Positions 29,128-38,915 of a stretch of DNA of 64,000 bases are shown here, piece after piece. Position 1 is the first letter of the stretch, and every line of letters starts with the position of its first letter. The stretch is from MPNP01 sp963668325. Lineage in GTDB: Bacteria > Pseudomonadota > Alphaproteobacteria > Rhodobacterales > Rhodobacteraceae. The stretch is from positions 1,488,001 to 1,552,000 of the forward strand of contig OY764222.1 in NCBI GenBank assembly GCA_963668325.1, in the 5' to 3' direction. A model generated the notes under the pieces. That model was not told the origin of the DNA and searched no databases. It was given only the letters and a program-made list of their open reading frames with translations. The position numbers were made by a program, and so were the translations under genes.

Positions 29128-29715
29128 ATGAAATCGATTTCCTATTATTTTTCAGTTCTTTCACCCTTTACCTATTTTGCTGGCGACCGCCTGGAAATAA
29201 TCGCTACAAGGCAAGGGGCAAAAATTGATTACCTTCCGATGGATATTATGGGGTTATTTTCCAAAACTGGAGGGTTACCACCAAAGGACCGGCATATCGC
29301 CAGGCAAAAATACCGTCTACAGGAAATCCAAAGGATTTCTACCCATGCAGGAATGCCAGTGAATATCCAGCCCAAATTTTGGCCGACAGATCCAAAACCT
29401 GCCTCCTTTACCATTATTAATGCCCCCGATGATCAGGGAGACAAGGGGCAACTGATTCGAAATTATTTAACTGCATGTTGGGCAGAGGACCGTGACATAT
29501 CGGATAAGGAGGTCATAAGAAATTGTTTGGCAGGTGCTGGTTTTGATCCCGATTTGGTGGAAGTTGATAATACGAGGGCAATGGAGGTATTCCAGCAGAA
29601 TACTCTCAAGGCTGAAGAAGACAATGTTTTTGGGGCCCCGACCTATGTTGTAGACAATGAGGTGTTCTGGGGGCAGGACCGTTTGGAATTTCTGGAAAGA
29701 TTTCTGGCTACTTAA
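29128..29715 (+). CDS. 2-hydroxychromene-2-carboxylate isomerase-like protein (DsbA family)
   Basis: A 195-residue thioredoxin-fold protein of the HCCA isomerase/kappa-class glutathione transferase group. The N-terminus ISYYFSVLSPFTYFAGDRL holds the SPxxY motif with the catalytic serine, and the C-terminal VFGAPTYVVDNEVFWGQDRLEFLERFL is a family hallmark. These enzymes use glutathione to isomerise 2-hydroxychromene-2-carboxylate in naphthalene breakdown, but most genomic copies act on unknown substrates; no aromatic pathway genes are nearby. Confidence 0.88.
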   Translation: MKSISYYFSVLSPFTYFAGDRLEIIATRQGAKIDYLPMDIMGLFSKTGGLPPKDRHIARQKYRLQEIQRISTHAGMPVNIQPKFWPTDPKPASFTIINAPDDQGDKGQLIRNYLTACWAEDRDISDKEVIRNCLAGAGFDPDLVEVDNTRAMEVFQQNTLKAEEDNVFGAPTYVVDNEVFWGQDRLEFLERFLAT

Positions 29716-29767
29716 ACACAAATATTAAATCTTGTTTAATTTATTTTTTGGGCTATCCCCGCGATCA

Positions 29768-30832
29768 TTAAAACAATTTGAGGAAGGAATCTATCTCTTC
29801 ATCAGTTGTCGACCAATTGCACACTAACCTGGCCATTAATGCTTCTGAAGGATCACCTTCAAGGGATTGATTGGGGGGCCACAGGTAATAATCTGCTTCA
29901 TTGTTAAAAGCCAAACGATGAATTTCTCTTGGAAATGAAGCAAATACCATATTCACATCGGTTGGATGTTCGATTTTTACTGATTTTGTTTGTTGCGCTA
30001 GTCCGCTGGAAAGTTTGGCAGCAGCAGTATTTGATTTTTGAGCTAAACTTAACCACAAACCATCTTTGAGATAGGCATGCATTTGGGCAGAAAGATAACG
30101 GTGTTTTGAAAAAAGATGACCTCCTCTTTTCCTGCGAAGTTCGAATTCCCAAGCTAGGGAAGGATCAAAAATAATTACTGCCTCGACACCGAGCAAACCA
30201 TTCTTGGTACCGCCAAAAGATAAGATATCCACACCAACCTTCCATGATAACTCAGCTGGGGTACATCCAATTTTAACCAGAGCATTTGCAAATCTTGCTC
30301 CATCCATATGGACCGGTAGACCAAAGTCCTTGGCTACCGAGGTCAGTTCGGTTAGTTCATCCAAATTATAGACTGCGCCACTTTCCGTCGCATTTGTTAG
30401 AGAAAGAACACCCTTTTGAACATTGTGAACACCAATCACACCGGTTGATAAAATTGCCTTGGTTAGCTGCTGAAGATCAATCTTTGCATCATTTCCACCT
30501 ACGGTTGTCAATTTAGACCCCCCTGTAAAGAATTCTGGTGCTCCACACTCGTCTTCTTGAATATGGGAATGTTCATGACAGAATATTGTTGCCCACGGAG
30601 AGCAAATGCATGCAAGAGAAAGGGAGTTGGCTGCCGTACCTGTACCCACCAGGTAAATCGCTGCTTCAGGGGCTTCAAAAATTTCTCTAATCTGCTCCTC
30701 TACCTTGGCCATCAGCATATCGCTGCCATAGGATTTTTGGTAGCCTTTGTTTGCCGAAATAACTGCTTCAAGGACTTCAGGAGCTGCTGGACCCGAATTA
30801 TCAGATGCAAAATTCATTTCATTGTACCTCAA
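29768..30832 (-). CDS. ltaE: Low-specificity L-threonine aldolase
   Basis: A PLP enzyme that splits threonine/allo-threonine to glycine and acetaldehyde. The 354-residue protein carries HMDGARFANALVKIG (PLP-contacting Asp/Arg) and the Schiff-base lysine motif ILSFGGTKNGLLGVEAV near residue 205. Its 5' end overlaps the end of the YcgN-like gene by 14 bp, so the two are probably co-transcribed on the minus strand. Confidence 0.9.
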   Translation of the reverse strand: MRYNEMNFASDNSGPAAPEVLEAVISANKGYQKSYGSDMLMAKVEEQIREIFEAPEAAIYLVGTGTAANSLSLACICSPWATIFCHEHSHIQEDECGAPEFFTGGSKLTTVGGNDAKIDLQQLTKAILSTGVIGVHNVQKGVLSLTNATESGAVYNLDELTELTSVAKDFGLPVHMDGARFANALVKIGCTPAELSWKVGVDILSFGGTKNGLLGVEAVIIFDPSLAWEFELRRKRGGHLFSKHRYLSAQMHAYLKDGLWLSLAQKSNTAAAKLSSGLAQQTKSVKIEHPTDVNMVFASFPREIHRLAFNNEADYYLWPPNQSLEGDPSEALMARLVCNWSTTDEEIDSFLKLF

Positions 30833-31331
30833 TTATGTGATTTTCAATTTCATTATCTGAAACTTCTGTTTCAGATATTGCCCACCCCCTGACGGAAATA
30901 CCCTTTTCATGGACAGAATCTCTATTACCTGAAATCAAATGATGCCAATCGAACAAGGGTTTGTTTTCGAACAATAGCCGGTAGGCACACGAAGAAGGCA
31001 ACCAAAAGGGTCTTTCCTCAAGAAGGTTTAGAGTAACCTTGGCACAGTCGGGAACAATTTTTTTCCGTGCTTCGTAATGCATACATTGACAGGTTGTGCA
31101 GTCCAGCAATCGACAAGCCACATTAGTGAACTCAACCTTGTTGTCCTCTTCAGAATCAAACTTAAACAAACAACATAACCCACAACCATCACAAAGATCT
31201 TCCCATTCTGCAGGTGTAAAATCCTTGAGATCAAATCTTGTCCAAAATTTTTTTCTTCTGATCCTAGGAAATAATTTCTTTACCCAATTTCCAATTAATA
31301 TCTGGTAGAAAATGTTTTTGTTGTTGGTCAT
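30819..31331 (-). CDS. YcgN-family cysteine-cluster protein (UPF0260)
   Basis: A 170-residue protein with a cysteine cluster CDGCGLCCLFKFD near residues 48-60 and further cysteines in CRLLDCTTCQCMHYEARKKIVPDC, the hallmark of YcgN/UPF0260 proteins, which probably bind a metal. CAYRLLFENKPLFDWHHLISG near residue 115 is also typical. Biochemical role unknown. Overlaps ltaE downstream. Confidence 0.88.
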   Translation of the reverse strand: MTNNKNIFYQILIGNWVKKLFPRIRRKKFWTRFDLKDFTPAEWEDLCDGCGLCCLFKFDSEEDNKVEFTNVACRLLDCTTCQCMHYEARKKIVPDCAKVTLNLLEERPFWLPSSCAYRLLFENKPLFDWHHLISGNRDSVHEKGISVRGWAISETEVSDNEIENHIIEVQ

Positions 31332-31371
31332 GTAAATTGAAATTGGGTAAGAAAGAGAAAACTAAAACTGT

Positions 31372-32319
31372 CTACCTTCTAGAGATATCTGTAAGGTATT
31401 TTCTTGAAATACTGCAATCACTTTTCATTTGGGAAACAAGATCTTCAATTGAATCAAACTTTATTTCGGGACGTAGGTATTTAACCAGGGACACGTCGAT
31501 TTTTTCACCATAAATATCCCCATCGAAATCAAATATGAATGTTTCCAAGTTGGGGCTGTGGTTTCCAAAGGTTGGCTTGGTCCCTATGGAGGCAGCTCCC
31601 TGATAATGTCCCCTGTACTTACCAGTTAAAATTTCTACCAAGACTGAATAAACACCATATTTGGGTATGACCACCCCATCAAAATCCAGATTTGCTGTAG
31701 GGTATCCGATGCTTCTTCCTACCTTTAAACCTTCCTTGACTATGCCGTTGACATTATGCCATCTGCCAAGACAATCTCTTGCTAGTTCAGGATTGCCCTC
31801 CCTTAGGGCGTTTCTTACCGCGGATGAAGAATAGGTAAGATCAGATTTTGATAATTTTGAAAGGACAGTTACCTCAAACCCCAGAGAGTTCCCATGATCA
31901 ATAATTTGATCCGTGTTACCTTCTCTCCCTTTACCAAATCGGAAATCCTCGCCAACAACAACATGCGAAACCCTTAAGCCCTGATACAGGACTTGGTTAA
32001 TAAAAGCAGTAGAGGAAAAGTTTGCCAGGTTTTTATCAAAAGTTATCTCAAATAACACATCAAAACCGCAGGTTTTGATCAGATCTGCTCTGGTTTCAGA
32101 AGAAACCAACTGGAAGGGGGGACTCTCAGGTGAAAAATACTTTCTTGGATGCGGTTCAAATGTCAGTATGGATGACGGAACTCCTTTTTTATGAGCAAGT
32201 TCTCTGGTTACCGTAAATACTTTTTGGTGACCTCTATGAATCCCATCAAAATTACCAATGGCAACGACTGAATTGGTATATTTCCTAGGGATGGATTTGT
32301 AGGTGTCGATTTTTTTCAT
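31372..32319 (-). CDS. ribF: Bifunctional riboflavin kinase / FAD synthetase
   Basis: Makes FMN and FAD from riboflavin. The 315-residue protein has an N-terminal adenylyltransferase domain with AIGNFDGIHRGHQKVF (HxGH-type nucleotide motif), VVGEDFRFGKGREG and SSSAVRNALREG, and a C-terminal kinase domain with VGRSIGYPTANLDFDG and PNLETFIFDFDGDIYG. ATG at 32319 is preceded by a weak AGATTAAT region only. Lies between ycgN-like and the HAD hydrolase, all on the minus strand. Confidence 0.95.
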   Translation of the reverse strand: MKKIDTYKSIPRKYTNSVVAIGNFDGIHRGHQKVFTVTRELAHKKGVPSSILTFEPHPRKYFSPESPPFQLVSSETRADLIKTCGFDVLFEITFDKNLANFSSTAFINQVLYQGLRVSHVVVGEDFRFGKGREGNTDQIIDHGNSLGFEVTVLSKLSKSDLTYSSSAVRNALREGNPELARDCLGRWHNVNGIVKEGLKVGRSIGYPTANLDFDGVVIPKYGVYSVLVEILTGKYRGHYQGAASIGTKPTFGNHSPNLETFIFDFDGDIYGEKIDVSLVKYLRPEIKFDSIEDLVSQMKSDCSISRKYLTDISRR

Positions 32320-32358
32320 TTTCCCAGATTAATACTACAATAATGAATAAAAAAGGGG

Positions 32359-33234
32359 TCAGCCAAAAAAGCCAATAGCAAAATCTGGGTTCAAATCGAC
32401 CTTCGAAAGATATTGATGTAACCTATCTGGGTCCAGATGTAAGTTTGTACCAGTTTCTTCTTTAGCTAACCCTCCAGTAACAAATAGTGAGGGATAACCA
32501 TTCTGAATGGCACCTGTAATATCTGTTAATGGGCCATCACCAACACACAGTATCCTGTTTTTCTCCAGCTTTTTGACAATCTGTTCGGCTCTGGTAAAGG
32601 CCAGGTCATAGATTTCAGCTCGGGGTTTGCCAAATAAAAGAACCTCTCCACCAATCATTGAATACTGTTTGGCTATTGCTCCAGCACAAATAACTTTTTT
32701 TGTTCCCCTATAGACCTCAAGGTCTGGATTGGCACATAATAGTTTTAATCCTTTGGAGAGTGCTACTTCCAGGTCAGGTAGGTAATCTGAGGGATTATCC
32801 AAACTCTCATCAAAGGGTCCCGTACAGACAATTCCCTCGGCCTCGTTTAGGGGTACCCGATTGATACTGGTAGAATAACTGTCTTTCAACCCAGGTAGAA
32901 AGAAGGGATATTCGTGCTTGGTACCAATATGATAAACATTCTTTCCAACATCGCCCCTGAACAGAGAATGTTGGGCAGCATCACCTGATGTCACAATTAT
33001 ATCCCATGATTCTCTGGAGACACCAATGGAGTTAATCTGTTTGGTAGTCATATGTCCAGGTCGAGGAGAATTGGTAAGCAAAACGACTTTCCCATTATTC
33101 GCTTTGTATTCTAATAACTCCTCAATGGCTCTGGGATAAGGTTTAACCCCATTGTGAAGACAACCCCATACATCAAAAAACAGAACATCAAAGTCGTTGG
33201 CTATCTCCCTGAAGGAGGCAATTATTTGGGTCAT
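32359..33234 (-). CDS. HAD-type hydrolase, TIGR01459 family
   Basis: A 291-residue NagD-like HAD phosphatase of the alphaproteobacterial TIGR01459 type. Motif I is VLFFDVWGCLHNG (the nucleophile Asp is kept), motif II LLTNSPRP, motif III lysine in LLFGKPRAEIYDLAF, and motif IV CVGDGPLTDITGA. Substrate is not known. Its frequent neighbourhood to ribF in alphaproteobacteria suggests, but does not show, a link to flavin metabolism. Confidence 0.88.
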   Translation of the reverse strand: MTQIIASFREIANDFDVLFFDVWGCLHNGVKPYPRAIEELLEYKANNGKVVLLTNSPRPGHMTTKQINSIGVSRESWDIIVTSGDAAQHSLFRGDVGKNVYHIGTKHEYPFFLPGLKDSYSTSINRVPLNEAEGIVCTGPFDESLDNPSDYLPDLEVALSKGLKLLCANPDLEVYRGTKKVICAGAIAKQYSMIGGEVLLFGKPRAEIYDLAFTRAEQIVKKLEKNRILCVGDGPLTDITGAIQNGYPSLFVTGGLAKEETGTNLHLDPDRLHQYLSKVDLNPDFAIGFFG

Positions 33235-33259
33235 AGCTGTTTGCGGCAGGAAATAGGTT

Positions 33260-34180
33260 CTATAATTTGAGGCTAGGAATTATCTGTTTTTTCCTACTGA
33301 CAATTCCTGGCAGTTCCAGGGTATTTCCTTGACCTTGTACCCCAAAGCTTTTTTCAGCTATGGTTCTCACCATTTCGTTAGGAACCAGAAGGGTTGATTT
33401 GCCGTTTAGGATATCCACAACAAACATCAGAATTACATCTATCTCTTCTCTTTCAACACCCTCATTCAGGCTTTCCAACAAAGATACTGTTCTATCTAAT
33501 ACCTGTGAAGGGGTAGTGGTTTCCATAACGGAAATTCTCAACTTTTTTCCTCCCAGATCATATCTCTTTGAGTCAATCATTATAAGTTGGTTGTCTGAAA
33601 ACTTTGAAACATCAGATTTAGCTGCAAACATTTCAGCTGAGTAGCTCGGAATGTTGATACCTAGGTCTCGGGCGAGGTCTTCTGCGACTTTGCGGTCATG
33701 ATCCGTGGTTGTTGGGGATCGAAACTCCAAGGTATCGGAAAGGATACAACTTAGGGCAACCCCTTTTATAGACCTGGGCATCCTGTCGATAACATCCTTG
33801 CCCATCAGGTCAAGCATAATTGTTGCAGTGCAGGCCAAAGGTCTGATCGTAATATCAATCGGTGTATTTGTGCTTAACCCCCCTTGTAGCAGATGATGAT
33901 CAATGAGTTCGATAATATTTGCCCTGCCAATGTTAGCTGGGAGTTCCGAAACATTATTCGTATCCACAATAACCACTTCATCATTGTCAGATACATCGTC
34001 AATAATCTCGGGCATATCAAATCCCCAATATTCCAATACAAATTTTGCTTCATTATTGGGATCGCCCTGGAGAACTGCCTTGCTGTTCTTATCCCCCACT
34101 TCGTTTAAATACCATGACCAGATTATAGGGGACCCGGTGGAGTCTGTATCTGGTGATTTATGACCGAATACTTTTATCAC
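33260..34180 (-). CDS. ppaC: Manganese-dependent inorganic pyrophosphatase (DHH family)
   Basis: Hydrolyses pyrophosphate to phosphate. The 306-residue protein has the DHH-family N-terminus VFGHKSPDTDSTGSPI (His and Asp metal ligands), VIVDTNNVSELP, the DHH motif IELIDHHLLQGG near residue 88, and the C-terminal DHHA2 domain with the substrate-binding end PGIVSRKKQIIPSL. This is the class II enzyme, distinct from the common ppa type. Confidence 0.93.
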   Translation of the reverse strand: MIKVFGHKSPDTDSTGSPIIWSWYLNEVGDKNSKAVLQGDPNNEAKFVLEYWGFDMPEIIDDVSDNDEVVIVDTNNVSELPANIGRANIIELIDHHLLQGGLSTNTPIDITIRPLACTATIMLDLMGKDVIDRMPRSIKGVALSCILSDTLEFRSPTTTDHDRKVAEDLARDLGINIPSYSAEMFAAKSDVSKFSDNQLIMIDSKRYDLGGKKLRISVMETTTPSQVLDRTVSLLESLNEGVEREEIDVILMFVVDILNGKSTLLVPNEMVRTIAEKSFGVQGQGNTLELPGIVSRKKQIIPSLKL

Positions 34181-34415
34181 TTGTTAATCCTTATTATTTG
34201 ACGGATTTGATTTGGTGTTACAAATACCTCTCTCTGAACAATCTAGGTAAAATTATGTAACTCTCAACACCGATTATTAACCCTCTTTTATCAAGTTATT
34301 AGGTATTCGACTGATTTCAGAACACAAGATCCCCAATCCGCTTTTCAAATGCGGTTATTGAACTGTTCATACTTCAGTTTTCCAGGGATATCTCCAAAAA
34401 ATTTTAAAAATACCT

Positions 34416-34444
34416 GTTGAAACCTAGTGCCAGATCTCTATTTC
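34416..34444 (+). promoter_or_regulatory. Candidate heat-shock promoter of groESL
   Basis: GTTG at 34416-34419 and TCTATTT from 34437, spaced by 17 bp, resemble the alphaproteobacterial sigma-32 pattern CTTG-N17-CYTATNT with mismatches at the first position of each box. It lies just upstream of the CIRCE element, where the transcription start is expected. Confidence 0.5.
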
Positions 34445-34451
34445 TCCATTG

Positions 34452-34478
34452 TTAGCACTCGACATAGGTGAGTGCTAA
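34452..34478. promoter_or_regulatory. CIRCE element (HrcA operator) upstream of groES
   Basis: TTAGCACTC at 34452-34460 and GAGTGCTAA at 34470-34478 flank a 9-bp spacer, a perfect match to the CIRCE consensus. It is 35 bp upstream of groES. In bacteria with this site the repressor HrcA holds groESL down until heat shock; hrcA is not in this window. Confidence 0.97.
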
Positions 34479-34513
34479 CAAACAAACTCACGTAACTAAT
34501 TGGAGAAGAAATT

Positions 34514-34801
34514 ATGAATTTCAAACCACTTCATGACCGTGTTCTTGTTCGCAGAATTGAAGGCGACGAGAAAACCAAAGGAGGATTGATTATCCCTGAT
34601 TCAGCTAAGGAAAAACCTGCTGAAGGTGAAGTTATTGCTTGTGGGGAAGGTGCCAGAAAAGACTCTGGTGAACTTATACCCATGGGTGTTTCTACAGGGG
34701 ACCGAATTCTTTTCGGAAAATGGTCAGGTACAGAAGTAACGATTGATGGTGAAGAACTATTGATCATGAAGGAAAGCGATGTCCTGGGCATTATCAGCTA
34801 G
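34514..34801 (+). CDS. groES: Co-chaperonin GroES
   Basis: The 95-residue lid of the GroEL folding chamber. It shows the N-terminal MNFKPLHDRVLVRRIE, the mobile-loop region TKGGLIIPDSAKEKPAEGEV and the C-terminal LLIMKESDVLGII. TTGGAGAAGAA precedes the ATG. It is the first gene of a bicistronic groES-groEL operon under CIRCE control. Confidence 0.98.
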   Translation: MNFKPLHDRVLVRRIEGDEKTKGGLIIPDSAKEKPAEGEVIACGEGARKDSGELIPMGVSTGDRILFGKWSGTEVTIDGEELLIMKESDVLGIIS

Positions 34802-34847
34802 GAAATCGAAAACAAATTAAATTCACTCAAAGAAGGAGAATTCAATA

Positions 34848-36497
34848 ATGGCCGCAAAAGATGTACGGTTTGATACCGATGCACGCAATCGCATGCTCAA
34901 AGGTATTAATATTCTTGCTGATGCAGTAAGAATTACATTGGGTCCGAAAGGACGTAATGTTGTTTTGGATAAGTCATTTGGTGCCCCTCGAATTACAAAA
35001 GACGGTGTTACTGTCGCCAAAGAGGTCGAACTAGAGGACAAGTTTGAAAACATGGGTGCTCAAATGGTTAAAGAAGTAGCATCCAGAACCAATGATGAAG
35101 CTGGCGATGGAACCACAACGGCAACCGTTTTGGCACAATCCATTGTTAGGGAAGGTTTAAAGTCAGTAGCTGCTGGCATGAATCCAATGGATCTGAAAAG
35201 GGGTGTTGATCTGGCTGTAGAGAATGTAATCTCTACCATCAAGGCAAGTTCAAGACCAGTTGTCGATTCCTCCGAAGTAGCTCAGGTTGGTACGATTTCA
35301 GCCAATGGAGAAACCGAGATTGGGTCCCAAATTGCCGATGCAATGCAAAAGGTTGGTAATGAAGGGGTTATTACAGTCGAGGAAAACAAGGGGCTGGAAA
35401 CCGAAACAGATGTCGTGGAAGGTATGCAATTTGATCGTGGTTATCTCTCACCATATTTTGTTACCAATGCCGACAAAATGACTTCAGATCTGGAAGAAGC
35501 ATATGTCCTTCTCCATGAGAAAAAACTGTCTTCGCTGCAACCCATGGTTCCATTATTGGAATCAGTAATTCAAACCACCAAGCCCCTTTTGATCATCGCT
35601 GAAGATGTCGAGGGTGAAGCCTTGGCTACCTTGGTTGTTAATAAACTCCGAGGTGGATTGAAAATCGCTGCCGTCAAAGCTCCTGGCTTCGGTGACCGCA
35701 GGAAAGCCATGCTGCAGGATATAGCCATTCTGACCGGTGGACAGGTGATTTCAGAAGATCTGGGTATGAAATTAGAAAATGTAACTCTGGACATGCTTGG
35801 TTCGGCCAAAAAGATTTCCATTACCAAAGACGAAACCACAATCGTTGACGGTGCTGGTGAGAAGGCTGAAATCGAGGCCAGGGTTAACCAGATCAGACAA
35901 CAGGTCGAGGAAACCACTTCCGATTATGACCGTGAAAAACTGCAGGAAAGGCTTGCCAAACTTGCTGGTGGTGTTGCTGTTATCAGAGTTGGTGGGTCGA
36001 CCGAAGTTGAAGTCAAGGAGCGTAAGGACCGTGTTGAGGATGCATTAAACTCAACTCGTGCTGCCGTTCAGGAAGGTGTCGTCCCTGGTGGCGGTGTTTC
36101 TCTTATAGCGGCAATTAAGGCCCTGGAAACTCTTGAAGGAGAAAACAGCGACCAGAATGCCGGGGTTCAGATTGTCCGCAAAGCTCTCGAAGCACCATTG
36201 CGACAGATTGCTGAAAACGCGGGTGTTGATGGTGCTATTGTTGCTGGCAAGATCAGGGAATCTGAAGTTGAGAATTTCGGGTTCAATGCCCAGACTGAAG
36301 AATACGGCGATATGTTCCAGTTCGGTGTGATTGACCCGGCCAAGGTTGTCAGAACTGCTTTGGAAGATGCAGCTTCTATTGCAGGACTGCTTATTACAAC
36401 TGAGGCAATGATTGCCGATAAGCCAGAACCTAAGGGTGCTGGCCCCGCTATGCCCCCAGACATGGGAGGAATGGGCGGTATGGGCGGAATGATGTAA
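34848..36497 (+). CDS. groEL: Chaperonin GroEL
   Basis: The 549-residue barrel subunit of the chaperonin. ATP-binding motif DGTTTATVLAQSIV near residue 87, apical-domain NKLRGGLKIAAVKAPGFGDRRKAML, and the flexible Gly-Met tail GGMGGMGGMM are all present. AGAAGGAG precedes the ATG. It ends 26 bp before a strong intrinsic terminator. Confidence 0.98.
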   Translation: MAAKDVRFDTDARNRMLKGINILADAVRITLGPKGRNVVLDKSFGAPRITKDGVTVAKEVELEDKFENMGAQMVKEVASRTNDEAGDGTTTATVLAQSIVREGLKSVAAGMNPMDLKRGVDLAVENVISTIKASSRPVVDSSEVAQVGTISANGETEIGSQIADAMQKVGNEGVITVEENKGLETETDVVEGMQFDRGYLSPYFVTNADKMTSDLEEAYVLLHEKKLSSLQPMVPLLESVIQTTKPLLIIAEDVEGEALATLVVNKLRGGLKIAAVKAPGFGDRRKAMLQDIAILTGGQVISEDLGMKLENVTLDMLGSAKKISITKDETTIVDGAGEKAEIEARVNQIRQQVEETTSDYDREKLQERLAKLAGGVAVIRVGGSTEVEVKERKDRVEDALNSTRAAVQEGVVPGGGVSLIAAIKALETLEGENSDQNAGVQIVRKALEAPLRQIAENAGVDGAIVAGKIRESEVENFGFNAQTEEYGDMFQFGVIDPAKVVRTALEDAASIAGLLITTEAMIADKPEPKGAGPAMPPDMGGMGGMGGMM

Positions 36498-36523
36498 GCA
36501 TACCGCTTAAACGCATTAAAGAG

Positions 36524-36548
36524 AAAGGGGCCAGTTGGCCCCTTTTTT
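36524..36548 (+). terminator. Intrinsic terminator of groESL
   Basis: AAAGGGGCC (36524-36532), loop AGTT, GGCCCC (36537-36542) and TTTTTT form a textbook rho-independent terminator directly after groEL. Confidence 0.93.
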
Positions 36549-36682
36549 ATATTACTAAGTCGAATGTCAAACTGAACTTCACAATTAAAATTAGAATGCA
36601 ATTTGTAACTACTCAGGTAGTATCCGAGGTAGATTAGTTTAGTCTTATCTACCGAACAAGGATTATTTGGTACGATGTTAAG

Positions 36683-37526
36683 TTAAGTGTCAGGAATTGG
36701 TTCTTCGGAAGTAAGACATTCTATCAGTTCAGCCGCCTCTTTCCCCAGGGTATCAAGTGCGTTCCACCCCTGTTTGCGGGCAGTCTCTAGCACACTACGT
36801 AGGGTGGCATAGTACCTCGCCCCGTCTTTGGAACGAAAGCACCCGGATATTTTTTGCTTGAGTTTCAATGGCCGCAGATCTCTTTCGGCAAGGTTGTTCG
36901 TAGCATCCACGAGTGGGTTGTGCAGGCACAGCAGAGTTCCCTCACGAGTGTCTTGCAATCGGTGGGCCAAGTTATGGCCAGGTCGACGTTTTGGTCGACC
37001 CCGACTCTTTTGGGGCAAGGGATCAAGTTGGTCATGATACTCGAAACCCTCCTTAAGGATACGGTCAAAGCGGGCTTCCATCGCAGCGATAGCCTTGGCC
37101 GATGGCGGGTGGCCCTGTTGGTCTGCTTTCATCATGTCATAAAACAGACTAGCCAACTTGGCGGTCCATTCTTCGCCCATCTCCGTCAGCCCTTGGCATT
37201 CACGAACCAGATGGGCCAGGCAATACGCATGTTCGGCATCGGGCATCTTTGTCTGGTACGATTTCCAAAAATCGTGAATAGCTATCCCGGTCGCTTGCGT
37301 CATGACATCACCACGGCTTTGCCCCAGCCAGAAATAACAGAAGGCTTTGGTGGTACCAACATGAAACCATTTGAGCGAACCCTCAACCCGCATGCCGGTT
37401 TCATCGAAATGAGTGACCAACGCATACTTCACGAGTTCACCCAAATGAGTATGAACCGCTTCGAAGCGGTGGGCAAAAGATTTGATATAGTTGCAAATTG
37501 TTCCTTCCGACAGCCGGGTACCGGTC
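36683..37526 (-). pseudogene. IS66 transposase TnpC, C-terminal part
   Basis: The catalytic half of the split IS66 transposase. It reads from the break RLSEGTICNYIKSFAHRF, through THFDETGMRVEGSLKWFHVGTT (first Asp), HAYCLAHLVRECQGL, to the terminal NPLVDATNNLAERDLRPLKLKQKISGCFRS (Glu). A separate in-frame start at 37444 is possible but lacks the DNA-binding half. The break at 37526 is the left junction of the Tn5-type element. The three parts add up to 472 codons plus stop with no frame error. Confidence 0.92.
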
Positions 37527-37615
37527 CTATCAATGTATCACACTTGACTCTGCAGGCAGGTTTAGTTGTTAGAATCCTTGGTCAAGGCTGGTGTACCGAC
37601 TGGTATCATCATGAT

Positions 37616-37760
37616 TGTTGTTTTTTTCTAATTATTTCACCTTGGATTTCTTACCTTATTTCGGCAGAAGTGGGACAAAATTTTTCAGGATGCTACAATT
37701 TTATTAATAAAATCAATTTCCCTGCTATTTCTTTCCCAAGCTGTTCCATTTAACCCCTGA
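37616..37760 (+). repeat. Solo left end of a Tn7/Mu-like element related to the one at 38916
   Basis: From TGTTG at 37616 the sequence parallels the left end at 38916 for about 140 bp: both have a TGTTGTTTTTTT start, ATTTCGG...GAAGTG.GACAAA, and ATAAAATCAATTTCCC..C.ATTTCTTT.CCAAGC. It differs at many positions, so it is a diverged relative, not a recent duplication. No matching right end or genes were found. It lies between the Tn5-type left end and the transposase stop codon. Confidence 0.7.
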
Positions 37761-37881
37761 TAAAGCTTACCCGAAGCAAAGGGCGATTAACCAGGATTGA
37801 TTATTGTGCCAAACAAACCGTCCAGGCAACAGCGTCCCCCACGAGGGTTATATATTACGCTGACCGAAGGATGGTCACGGC

Positions 37882-38915
37882 TTACCCGTGACCAGGATCT
37901 TCATGCCGGCCAAGATCAGTTAGAGCAGCCTGGTAGCCCATCATGTAGTTGTTTAGAAACAACAGGCCTTCCCAGAGCTTCTGGGTTCCGGGTAGCGGTT
38001 GGCGCCTGCTGGGATGGAACCCGGCCAAACCAGCAATCAGAACCACAAACTCGGCCATGGTCATATCTTCGGGTGGACCTCTGGGAACCTTGAGATGCCG
38101 CCAGCGGCTCACCGAACACAAGACGGTCAGCATCATCGGTGATTCATGTTGCCGGGCCCAATCCTTCGGATGCTCGGACGCCAGACGGGACAATTCCCAG
38201 ACACGCATGGCGGTGATGGCATCAAAGGCCAGACACTTGGCCAGGTCTTCAGCCGCATCAAGCCGGCGGTCCTGCAGACGAGTTCCGACCTTAAGCGCAT
38301 GGAAAAAGCGTTCAATGCTCCAGCGCCGCTCATAGAATTGCAAGGTTTCAATGGCAAGGGCACGCCCGGGCTGTTGCCTGGTGGTGGTTTGCAACATCCA
38401 GTGCAAGGCCTTGTGCTTGGGCGGTGGGCTCTCCTCACGAGCTTCGACTACAATCGCCCGCAACGGCTTCTCGTCCTTGGCCGTGTGAGGTGGTACCAGG
38501 GTAACCTCACAACAGCGTAAGGTCAGGGTTGCGGTCCGAGCGGCCCGACGTTGGGGGCCACCTCGGCGTGGCACCGCAATGCGGCGGGTTCCCAATGAGG
38601 GCTGCCTGGCCATGTATTGCCAGAGGTCGATCGCTTCCCCATCAGCTGTCTTGACCCGGCGTTTGACGCCTTTGTTGGCGCGGACCAGAAGCTCGGTATC
38701 AAGCGTACGGGCGTGGGTCAACAACTCCCAGAAATCACCTTCCCGGTCACAAATCGTCACCACCCGGCTGGCCGGACACACCTCGGCCAATTCGGCCGAG
38801 CGGTCCAACATCCTGACCCAGCGCCGGCTGTCGTTGGACGGATCTTGTCGAAACGATACATCCATGTCATAGAGACCCAACGGTCGTCCCGCCGGCGTGA
38901 CGGCCACACCACAGT
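37882..38915 (-). pseudogene. Tn5/IS4-type transposase, C-terminal part
   Basis: The catalytic half of the DUF4338-fused transposase. After the break it reads HCGVAVTPAGRPLGLYDMDVSF, then VVTICDREGDFWELL (second Asp), QFYERRWSIERFFHALK (the YREK-type motif with the catalytic Glu of IS4/Tn5), and a C-terminal dimerisation-like domain ending NNYMMGYQAALTDLG. An ATG at 38907 could start this half alone, but the first catalytic Asp (in DTTTLNYDT) is on the other fragment, so it cannot be catalytically complete. Confidence 0.9.

Noticed and set aside
36854..37753. Plus-strand reading frame of about 300 codons
   Set aside because: It lies antisense to the IS66 transposase and crosses the Tn5-type element junction, so it cannot be an old gene.
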